DNA of 64,000 nucleotides, taken from assembly GCF_035582795.1 (NCBI RefSeq), contig NC_134390.1, positions 603,060 to 667,059 on the forward strand, read 5' to 3'. The notes beneath the pieces are model-generated. The model did no database searches. It was not told the origin of the DNA and saw only the letters and a list, made by a program, of their open reading frames with translations. Positions 54,060 to 64,000 of the stretch are shown piece after piece. This DNA is from Mycteria americana. Taxonomy: Eukaryota; Chordata; Aves; Ciconiiformes; Ciconiidae. Position numbers and translations under genes: made by a program. Numbering within the stretch: the first letter of the stretch is position 1; each line of letters starts with the position of its first letter.

Positions 54060-57000
54060 GCTCTCGGCAGGCTCGGGCGCTCAAAATACGGAGGTCATTT
54101 AGCCCGATTTGATGGAGGAAGGAGCCGGGGCCGCTGCGAGCTGGAGTTAAAAGGCCTTTACAGTCGCGTGCTGGGTGTTATCGCCTTTGATTTTGCTGCT
54201 TTCTGGAGCTGGAGGTGGTGAGTTGGGAATGGGGATCCTGTCCCAGTAACCTGCTTTAGGGCTTCGTGCCTTCCCACCCCTGGGAAGGAGCTTCCAGTCC
54301 CCGCCGCCCCACTCTGAACAGTAGTTCTGGGCTGAAAGAGCGCCTTACAATGTCCCAGGAACAAAAATCAACAAGTTCCTTGTTTTCCTTGGCTCCCTGC
54401 TCCCAAAAAAGCCAGGGAGAAAATGGCCCCGTCAAAGGCGGCTTGTGCCTCGCCTGTGCTGGTACCCCGAAGAGGCTCACACCCCCTCCCCGGCCGCGCG
54501 GCTCCCAGCCCTCTGCGGCCACCAAAAATGCATTCAGCATTTATTCCTGCCCTTCTTTCTGGCTTATTAATAGAATAAATCATATTGCCCAGCCTGCCTG
54601 GCCGTCCCAGTCTGGGGATTTTCAGGTCATATTGACTTTTTCCTCCTTCCTGTATCCTTATTCCTAGACATGAGCAAGATTTTTGCCCGATATTTCCAAA
54701 GAGCCAGTTATTAGCGTCTCTGACATTCCTCACAAACACACACGTGGCTTCTGTAAATACATCGCTGTCTCCCACCCCAGGGCTCAATGCTCCATTCATC
54801 TGCTCCCAAAGCTGTGCCTAGAAGTCGGGAATTACCTGCCCTACTCTATGCGCTAACGAGCTTTTATAGCTCGGATGCCTCCAGAAGCCCTTACGCTGTG
54901 ATTTGCATCTCCCCAGGCCTTCGTCTCCCCCCCCACCCCCCCGAGGAGGGGGTTTGCTGGGGGCTTCTCGCAAAATCTTGCGGCTGTCGGGGTGGATGCA
55001 AGGAGCAGCGCTGCGGGACGGAGAGCCGGTGCTTCTCCGGCTGCCGCCGCTCGCTACCGGGGAGTTTTGGAGCGATGCTCCCTGATCTGCTTCCCTGCCA
55101 GAGCACGGTGTGTCTCTGCCGGCGCAGCGGCCAAAAACCTTCGCGGGTTATCGCCGAAAAGAATTGGGTTTTCTTTTCTGCTGCGGGTGGGATGGTCCCT
55201 TCTGCCCCGGGGACCCTTCTGCCCCGGGGACCCTTCTCCATCCCTCCCTCCCACCCTAAGCATCCTTCTGGGTTCCCAAAAGGAGGAAACCAAGAGTTGT
55301 ATCAGCTGAAAATTCACAGTTGTCCCTTTTTCCTGGCTCCCCTCTGCAGCCAGGCTTGGCAGGACCTCCCTGGACCCCACGCCGGCCCTGCTGGTTTCCG
55401 CAGCGGGTTCCAGCGTTGCCTACGGCCGGCGCCGAGCAGCTCCAATATTGACCTGGACCAGGTGGATTCAAACAGGGAGCGAGCCCATTGCCAAGAGACG
55501 GCTGGGGTCATCTCGATACGATGCCTCGATGGAGAACTTCTGGCTTCCTGCTCAGTTCAGTGGGTAAATAGATGAGCTCCGGCTCTCGGTGTAGAGCGAG
55601 GATGGGCCAGGACCTTCTCTTGCTCCATTGGGCCACCTTTCTCTGGGCTTCCTAGCCTAATCCTTGCCTTCCTGGGTGGAGGAGCTTCTCTCCGTGGAAG
55701 ATGGGTCCCCGAGCCGTGGGGTTCCTCCCAGCACCTCCAACCGCTGCTGCTGATGGAGGAGGTCTGGCTTTGAGAGCTGCAGTGGATCCGATCTCCTTCC
55801 TGTTGCGTTTCCACCACGGGTTGGCCCATGGGTGAAGCATCCAGTCAAGTACTAAGCCCTGGCTGCGGCAGTTTTGGGGTCTGCTGACCCCAAGTCCCTT
55901 GAGCAAAGGGCAGGACCCAGACCGGAGGGCCTGACACCAGCAGGTCCCTCATGGGGACGGTCGGGTGACACTATCTGTCCAAAGGCCATGCCCGGAGTAG
56001 CTCGCTGTCCGTATCGATGGTTGAGGAACCGGGAAGGAGGCACTGCTGGAGTCTTGATGCCCGAGTGTGGATGGCACGTGCCTTCCCATCCCCGGGACAT
56101 CCTCATCAAGCCACCGCAGGCATCCCACCGCAACCCATCGCCCCAAATCCCATTGGCAAAACGCATCCCCTCAAGCCCGCCCGGCTGCAGGAGGTGACAC
56201 GGTGACAAGGGTCGGTCCATCTCCCACCCCCTCGATGCTCAATCCATCACGACTGCTATAAAAAAAAAAAAAAAAAAAAAGGGGGGGGGGTGGGGGGAAA
56301 GCCATTGGGGGACAAAAATGCCCTTTGTGGGCTGCAGCGAGCGGCCGCGTGTTGCGATTGGCATCCGCATTGTTGGGTAAATTTTGTCCAGCCCGGCCGC
56401 CTCGCTGCCGGCGCTCCGGCGAAATAATTAGGCGAGCTCCTATAAAGCCGAGTCCCAGATTTACGGCGTGTGCGGACACAGACGCCCTTGTGCCGGGGTG
56501 GATGGGGGGGGGGGGGGGGGGCATCCCTGTGCCGCAGCCCCTTGTACCCCGAAACCAGGGGCAGGTGCCCCAAAACCTGGGACAGATGCCCTGGGGGTAC
56601 ATCGGACCATGAGCCCCGAAAGCGGCTGGGGAGGAGTTTCCATCCAAGCTCTGGGTGTTTTTGGGGTCCCCCCACCCCAATGTGGGGGTGATCAAGGCTT
56701 TGGGGGGGGGGGGGCTCCGCTTTGGGCCCAATTTTTGGCATTTAGGGATCCGACGGGGGGTTAATCCTGACGTTCCTCTTGTCCGCCCATCTTTTATTTC
56801 CTGGGGCGCTGCGTTCGCTTCAGGGGAAGATTTGGGACACCCCCCGCCCCCTCCATCTCCATCCCCAGCAGCCTGGGACCCCCGAATCCCCCCCGCCGCA
56901 GCTGGGGACCGCACAGCTCCGAGCCGGGCGGGCGCAGGATTCAGCCCGGCCAGCGATGCCGGCTCAGCCCGCAGGACCCCAGCCCCGCTGCGGGAGGGGG

Positions 57001-60000
57001 CGAGCCGTGACTCAGTTTCCCCTCTTGCTCCCCGGCTGCCGACAGCTGGCGGGGGGGGGGCTGTCCCTTTAGATGTCACTGTCCCCCGTCCCCCCCCTCA
57101 AATGCCACCGCCACGCAATTTTTGGTCCCCAAACTGGACAAGTCGCGGGGGGGCTGCACACTCCACGACACTCCTGATCGTAATTTCTCCTAACGACGGG
57201 CCCTGCCCAGCCCCAGCCCCCCGCCGCCCCACCAGGGTCCCCCCACAAATCCCCCCACACCCCGCTAATCCCTCCGTTCCCGGCACCTCATTAGGCCTCA
57301 TGACCCCGCTGCTTTTTTTCCGTTCCCTTTCCAAAAAAAAAAAACCACCCCAAACCCCCCCTGCGGCCCCATCCTGCCCCGAGCCCGGTCTCCGTTCAAG
57401 CCGCGGGACCCTCGAGCCGGCCCCCGTAAGAAACGTTGCTTTTAGGTTGGGTTTTTTTTTTTCTGATTTATTTAATTTTTTTTTTCTTTCCTCTTTTTTT
57501 TTTTTTTCCGGCATCCTCCGGCCGGGGACACAGAGGGCGGCTTTGTGCCGGCTGGAGGACGCCGCGGGGCAGCGCTTGGGGCCCTGGCTCCCTGCCACCC
57601 CAAATAGGTGGCCTTTGGGGGGGGTGGGGGGGGACCCGGCATCAAAGGATGCTGAATCCCTCACTATTTCCCCCCCGCCTTGCTCCGACGGGGAAAAAGG
57701 GGGTGAACCCCCCCTCCTGCACCTTGGAGTTAGGAGCTGGAGTGGTTTTGGGGGTTTGGGGGATACTGGGGGGTCCCTGATCCCAGAGCTGTGGGCTGTA
57801 CCCCAAAAGCGCTCAGCCCTGCCTGGATTTGGGGTGCCTTTTAGGGTCACCTTTTGGGTTTGGGATGGATAAAGGGGGGGGGGTATTGCAGCAGGGACAG
57901 GATTTGGGGTCCCCAGGAGATAGAAGTTGGGGATCTGTTGTCCCCGCAGCAGCTGGTGACCCCATATGTCAGCCAGCCCCCCCCAAACCAGCCCTGTCAC
58001 CCCCTGTAGAGATACAGCATCAAGGACCGACCCAGGGGGGCTTAGGTGGGTGATTTGGGGGGGCGACAGGCTCAGAGAGGGGTCAGACCCCCAGGGCCGG
58101 ATCCGGCGGCACGGGAGATAACCGGGGCCGGAATCGGGGTTTCTATTTCTGGCGGTTTATTTAACCTCAAGCGGGCGGCAGCGGTAGCCGGGAGGTATTT
58201 ATAGCTCCCAAAACACCCGCTGTTCCCCTCCGGGGATGGATCCTGCCCCCATGGCCACCGCCGCTGTTGGGCTCTGCCTTTGGCAACCCTGAACCCCCAA
58301 AATTTGGGGTTTCACCTTTATTCTGCCTTTTTTAGGGCACTTGGCCCTGGGGTCAGGGGACAGGGATGGGGACAGGTGGGGACTGCGGTGGCAGAGCATC
58401 CCCAGCACTGGGTGCCGGGGCAACCGGTGATAGCCCCAAAAAACACTTCCCCCCCTTTTTATTTGCACCCCGATAACGGACCGTCGAGGCCGCATCCATC
58501 ATTAGACTAATAAAAATAGCACTTTTTGCGTCACCTGTCCCAAACTCGCGGGGTTTGGCCCCAAAGCCGAGGGGCAGCGGCCGTTCCCGTGCCGGGACGG
58601 TTTTCTCCGGCCCCGCCGACCCCCCGCGACACCTCGCAACCTCCCCCCCGCCCCGCAAACGTCGCCGGCCGCTTTCCAGCCCTCATTAATTTGGGATAAT
58701 CACGGCTCTCATTAGCGGGGGCGCACGCCTGCCAGTGCCCGCTGTCCCCCCCGCCCTGGCACCGGCACCCGCAGCTCTGTGCCCTCTTTTTTATTTTTGG
58801 GGGGGGGGGGGGGGGGGGGAAGAAGCCACCCCCCCCCAACCCAGGAAGGGTTTTGGGGTCTCTTGGTACCCCAACGTTGGGGGTTTTCCCAGCCCCGAAG
58901 ATGGTTTTGCCTTGGGGATTCTCTGATGTCTTGTACGGGGGTTGTGCTGGGGGGGGGTGGTGTGTGTCGCTTCACCCCTTTTTTTTGGGGGGGGCTCCTC
59001 CAAATATTTGGGGGGCTAAAAGAGGGGGGCAGAATGGCTGCGATTTGGGGTTCTCTTCCCAAACCCCTGCGTTGGGGGCAAAACTCCCCATTTTGAGGGT
59101 GCAGCTTCCCCCGTCAGCAGAACACGCCGGACCCCCAGCCGTAACGCCGCTCCCCCCCCAACCCTTCCCCAGATGTGGGGCACGGGGCTGTGACCCCCCC
59201 CCCCCCAAAAAAAAATAAAACAACCCCCAAATCACCACGATGGCCCTCAAAACCCCCCCTTACGAGGCGGCTCCGAGCCGGAGGCTCAAAGGGGCTCTTT
59301 GTGCAGCTCTACCTTCCCCAAAGAGTCGCCTTTTCATCCCAACCTCCGCGAGGAGGAGGAGGAGGAGGAGGAAGAGGCCGGGTTCGGGGGGCCTGAACGA
59401 GGGCGAATTATTTGACATCATCTCACAAAAATGCCGGCATCTTCCCCCCCCCCCCCCCCCCCCCCCGGGGCCCCCTGCCCACCTTTCCATCAGGGGCCGG
59501 GGGCAGAAGAGCCCCTTGGAGGAGAGGGGGGGTTCAGTGGACAAAGGAGCTGTGTGTGATAACCCCCCCCCCCAAAAAAAAAATGGGGGGAAAAAAGGGC
59601 TTTTTTGGAGCTTCGAGGGAATCCGGATCAGCCGGGAAAGGAGCTGGGGGGGGGTTCCCAGTCGGAGAAGGGATTGGGAGGGGGGAAAGGGGGTGAATCG
59701 GGGATCGTGGAGGGGTTTTGGGGGGGGGTCTTGGGTGTTTATTGAGCCTAAAGGTGGCTGGGAGCGTGTGGGGTCACCCCGGCCGGTCCTGGGTGTCCCC
59801 AAAACCGGCCTTTTTGCGGCAAATTCACCCAAAATAGGGCCGCTGGTGGGATGCTGGGTCCCGTCCCCCCCCCCCGACACCAACTCAGGGCTCAAACCCC
59901 ATTTTAGTGAAACTGAGCATCACATCCCCCCCCCCCCCACCCGGCTGCACCCACCCTGCTATTAAAAATATAAAATTAAATAGCAACAAGTGGGAAAAAA

Positions 60001-60680
60001 AAGAAAAAAAAAAAAAAGTCCTTTTTCTGGCCGTGCAGGCCCAGCCAGGGGGACAAAGCTCCTTTCTGCTCCCCGTTCCCATGCCGGCCAGGGGAAATAT
60101 TTGGGGGAAGGTCTGAGGTTAATGGGAGGTGCCAGCATCGAAAAGTGGCATTTTTTTAATTTTTTTTTTTCCCTTTTACTGAAAAACGCTCTTTTTAAAG
60201 AAAAAAAACTAAAGGGGGGTGTAGGGGGGGTGGGTGTCATCCCTGCCTGCCCTGTAAAGCAAACAGCCGAGCGGGTGTCGGGGCCGGCGGGCGAGGAAGT
60301 CCCTCTGTTTTGAGGCTATTTTTATGGGATCAAGGGTATTTTGGGAGATCTCCAAAAAATGGGGAGAAATGGGGCCGAAACGGGGCCGAAATGGGGCAAA
60401 AAGGGGCAAAACGGGGCAAAAAGGGGCCCGATGTCTGGATTTGCCCATCCCCTCCCTGGGTGGTTTTGAGCCCCGCGTCCTTGTTTGAAAATTAAAAGCA
60501 AACTCGGGTTTTTTGGGGGGGGGGAGGGAAGCGGCCGTTTGGGGGGTTCCAAGCGGGGCGGGCGGTTTTGGGGGGAGTTTGGGGGGTTTTGGGTAAAAGG
60601 CTCCGCGTGGGGTGGGGGAGGGGAGAACGAGGCTTCGTTCACCTGGGAAGAGTTTGGTCCCAAATGCGAGTGATGGCGGT
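54060..60680. other. Gene-free region right of SENP1
   Basis: No exon with a recognisable protein, no RNA gene and no coding transposon is visible on either strand. Long G, C, A and T runs are common, for example an A run followed by a G run at 56,261-56,290, a G run near 58,798-58,818, and a GGA run at 59,349-59,373. A MIR-like core in reverse (ctcagtttcccctctt) lies near 57,010. Two less repetitive blocks, about 56,340-56,480 and 58,470-58,730, stand out by mixed composition and are listed as possible regulatory elements. No Gly-X-Y collagen exon is seen, although COL2A1 is the expected next gene. Confidence 0.6.
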
Positions 60681-60689
60681 GGAATGGGG

Positions 60690-61400
60690 ACGGATAATGC
60701 TCCCGGGTGGTGGCATCAGGGTGGGGACGTTTGCCCTGGAGGCCATCGGGCTGGGGACACTCACCTGGCTGGTGGCATCAGGGTGGGGAGAGTGTCCTGG
60801 CTGGTGGCATCAGGATAAGGACAGTCCCCATGGCTGGTGGCATCGCTGTGGGGACACTTGCCCTGGGTGGTAGGATCAGGTTGGGGACACTCACCTGGCT
60901 GGTGGCATCGAGGTGGGGACGGTCCCCATGGCTGATGGCATCAGGGTAGGGATGGTCCCCCCGTGTGGTGGCATCAAGGTGGGGACAATCCCCCTGGACA
61001 GGGACAGTGGATGGGGACAGCGTCCTGGCTGGTGGCATCAAGGTGGGGACAGTCTCCTGGCTGGTGGCATCAGGGTAGGGACAATCTCTTGGCTGGTGGC
61101 ATCAGGGTAGGGACAGTCTCCTGGCTGGTGGCATCAGGGTAGGGACAGTCCCCCTGGCTGGTGGCATCAAGGCAGGGTGGTGGCATCAAGGCAGGGTGGT
61201 GGCATCAGGCTGGGAAGAACATCCTGGCCGGTGGTGACAGTGTCCCCAGCACCCACCGCCAAGGTGGGGACATTCACCCAGGAGGGTGGCATCAGGGTGG
61301 GGACAAAACCCCAGGGTGGGGACAAACCCCCTGGGTGGGGACAAACCCCCGGGGTGGGGACACCCCTTTTGGGTAGCAGCATCAGGGCAGGGACATTCCC
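60690..61400. repeat. ~32-bp minisatellite (ggctggtggcatcagggtgg)
   Basis: About twenty units of ctggctggtggcatcagggt plus ggggacagtcc-type tails, period near 32 bases (for example 61025 and 61057). Unit length varies, and the right end decays into gggtggggacaaaccccc repeats. At 61,430-61,510 a short array of 12-base gccggtggcaat and 9-base gccggtgac units follows. Confidence 0.9.
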
Positions 61401-61409
61401 ACCTGACGG

Positions 61410-64000
61410 CATCCCGGGCCTTGCGACGGCGATGCCGGTGGCCATGCCGGTGGCAATGCCGGTGGCAATGCCGGTGCCGGTGACGCCGGTGACGCCGGTG
61501 ACGGTGGCGGCAGAGCCCCCGGGGCGGGCAGAGTTAAGGCCGGGCGCTCTCATTCCTTCCATTCCCGCCACGGCGAATTCCTGAGCTGACTTGGATGTTT
61601 CCCTGCGATTCCCTGATCGCCTTTCCAGAGCCCGAAACCAGGGGAAATCGGGAAAGAGCCCGGGGACGGGATTCGGAAAAGGGGGGACAAAAAGCAAAGG
61701 GATGGGTTGGTTGGTTTTTTGTGGTTTTTTTTTTTTTTTGGGGGGGGGGTCAGGGCTGCATGCGGAGGTTTGGGTTAAAAAATCCCAATTTGGGGCCACC
61801 TGGTTGGACGATGCCGCGACGCCCGCCCGTGCCGGGCGATCCGGCGGCTGCCAGTGACGGTGGGAACCACGCGGAGCCCCGGCCCCTTTGGCCGCTTTTC
61901 GGGGCGGGGGGGGGGGTGTGTGTGAAAGAGACACTGAGGAATGTGCCCCCCCACCCCCCCCCCGTGCCCCTCACCCGGAGTCGGGTCGTGGGGGGGATGC
62001 TCCATCCATCCTCCTCCTCCACTGTGCCGGGGAGCTGCCGGTGACGGCGGTGTCCCCCAAAAAGTGGGGAGGGGGCGGGGGGGGGGGGGGCAGCCATGGC
62101 GTTGTTATTTACTCCCAGCCCCGTTTTCCAGTGGAAAGCGACGGCTGGAGCCAGGCCCTGGCCCCGCTCCCGGGTGGGATCCCCAGCCAGAGCCGGCCGC
62201 TGCCAAGGGCCGAGCTCGGGCTCCTCCACCTGCTCGGCGGTGGGACCCCCCCAAACCCCCCCCCATGCAGCAGCAAACGGGCTTTGCTCCCCTTTACCAA
62301 CTGGGGAAACTGAGGCACGGGGGGGATTCACGGAGCGGAGCAGGAGCGCGCCCCGCAAATAAGAGGGGGGGTCACCCCTCACCTGCAGAGCATTTTGGGG
62401 GTGGAAGAGGGGTGCAAAGCAGATTGGGGGGGGGCCAGTTAGCTCACCTTTGGGGGGGGGGGGTTCAGCCGGAGCCGCCGCCGTCCCAGCAACAGCCCGG
62501 GGAGTTATTTTTGGCCGAGTTTGCCGGTGCCCCGCGGCAGCACCGGTAACACACGGGCTTTGTCCGCAGCGGCCTCCCGGGAGGCTCCGGGGTAGCGGGG
62601 AGGCTGGGGGGGCTCTGGGGGGCTGGGGAGGCTCCGGGGGGGGGGAATGGGGAGGATCCGGGGGGGGCTTGGCTGCAGCAGAGGTGGGCCATGGCTGCAG
62701 AGCGAGGGGCCGGCTCGCCGACGGCCGCGTGCCGACCCTCCGGCACCGGCCGTCCCCAGCTCCAGCCTTCCCCGGGTCCATCCCGCCTCGTCTTCGTCCA
62801 TCCGTCCGTCCATCCGTCCGTCCATCCACCCACCTCTGTCCCTCCCCAGGTCCATCCTGACCCGGTCCCATCCTTCCCAGCTCCATCCCTCCCTGGTTTC
62901 GTCCTTCCCCGCTCCTGTCCTTCCCCACCTCCGTCCTTCCCCATCCCACCCCTTCCCAACCAGGACATCAAGGGCAGCACCCACCGCCCCGTGCCCATCC
63001 CCACCACCCCCCCCCCCCCGCAAGCATTGACCCCCAGATCTAGGAACCCCAACATCAAACCCACGCCCAACGCTACCCCCCCCCCCCCATTTCTTTCATG
63101 GGGTCTTTGTGAGCAGCGGGTGGAAGGGAGGTGGTTGGGGACCCCCTCGTTGGGGACGCTCATGTCAGGCTGCAGGGTGGGGGGCATGGGGGGGTCCTGC
63201 AGGGCCTGGGGCTGCTGGGGGGGAGCCCCAAAGCCCTTTTAAACGCCAGGGCAGGCCCCCACCATCACCCGACTGCGCCCAGCACCCTCCCCACCGGTGG
63301 GGTGGCCCGGGCGTGGGATGTCACACACACACCCCCCCCCCCATTTGCTCCGGTCCCCAGATGTCACCGGCCGAGGGAGGCCACTTTGCCCCCCCCCAGG
63401 CCCCCCCCCAGTGCGGGGGGCAGGCAGAGCTGGGGTGCGCACGTGGCGGGGGGGCCAAGCCCCCCGCTTTGGAGCTTGGCCTTGGGCTGGGATATGTGTG
63501 TGACCCCCCCCTCCCTAAAACCCCACTGCAAAGCCCCCACTGTGGCCCGCCCACCACAGCCTTGGGGCGCAGGGACCCCCATCCTCCTGAACTCCTTCCC
63601 TAGGGTGGGGGGGACCCTGGGGGGGGAGGAAGGGGGCTTGGAAGGGGTCAGGCTCTTTCCTGCCCCCCCCCCTTGCACCCCCTGTTTTTTTGGGGGGGGG
63701 AATGGTGGTCCTGGGCCCAGTTCCAGGCAGAGGAATGAAGGGGGAGGGTCCAGTGTCCCCCCCGAACCCCCTTTTTCTTCTATGAATCAAGCAGAAATGG
63801 GGGGGCAAAAGGACTGGGGGGGGGTGTCGGGGCAGAGATGGGGGGGCTGCACGGGGGTGGGGGGCTGGGTAGGGGCTGCAGCAGGGACTGGGGGGGCCCA
63901 GGATGGGGGGGGAGATTTGGGGCAGGGAGTGGGGAGGGCCAGGCCCCCTCAAGGGGGTTCAACCCCTGTGTGTGGGGGGGTTCAACCTCTCCAGGACCCC
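61410..64000. other. GC-rich DNA to the right edge, no gene recognised
   Basis: Open frames here lack any domain and follow base composition. A MIR-core match (tttaccaactggggaaactg, continuing aggcacgg) lies at about 62,293-62,320. A short tccgtccatccgtccgtcca repeat lies at about 62,797-62,835. No transcript signal such as a convincing promoter plus splice donor with coding sequence is visible. Confidence 0.55.

Noticed and set aside
54060-64000. COL2A1 first exons, expected here by synteny
   Set aside because: No signal-peptide exon or Gly-X-Y exon is visible on either strand; the gene probably begins right of the window.

Overview
The window is vertebrate DNA and most likely comes from a bird: a GC-rich, gene-dense, minisatellite-loaded stretch typical of a small microchromosome. 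The evidence is a CR1 LINE as the only recognisable autonomous transposon, very short introns in most genes, G/C homopolymer runs throughout, and vertebrate genes that can be read exon by exon. A crocodilian or turtle is not excluded, because CR1 is also present there.

Layout, left to right. A long antisense CR1 copy (1 to about 3,170, running off the left edge) lies upstream of the first separase exon in the window. The last eleven coding exons of ESPL1 (separase, +) follow, then complete PFDN5 (prefoldin 5, +). Two C2H2 zinc-finger genes on the minus strand come next, with the same exon layout but different finger numbers (seven and five). ASB8 (+) is complete in three coding exons. PFKM (-) is complete in 22 coding exons (782 residues). 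SENP1 (+) is complete in 16 coding exons (616 residues). The last 10 kb (about 54,000-64,000) holds no gene I can recognise. By vertebrate synteny COL2A1 would be expected beyond SENP1, but no collagen exon is visible here.

PFDN5 and zinc-finger gene 1 are tail to tail, as are ASB8 and PFKM. Zinc-finger gene 2/ASB8 and PFKM/SENP1 are head to head, and both of those head-to-head gaps are filled almost entirely by minisatellite arrays. At least thirteen tandem arrays with monomers of about 13 to 81 bp occupy introns, one 3' UTR and the intergenic gaps. They create many long open frames that are not genes.

The genes do not form one pathway: chromosome segregation (ESPL1), tubulin/actin folding (PFDN5), putative transcription factors (two ZNFs), ubiquitin ligase substrate recognition (ASB8), glycolysis (PFKM) and SUMO removal (SENP1). 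Human ESPL1-PFDN5 and ASB8-PFKM-SENP1 are both in 12q13 but megabases apart, so the zinc-finger pair sits at a compaction or rearrangement joint. The most unusual coding signal is a possible extra first exon of PFKM at 35,166-35,292. It encodes a short hydrophobic, membrane-anchor-like leader and is in frame with the normal PFKM start.
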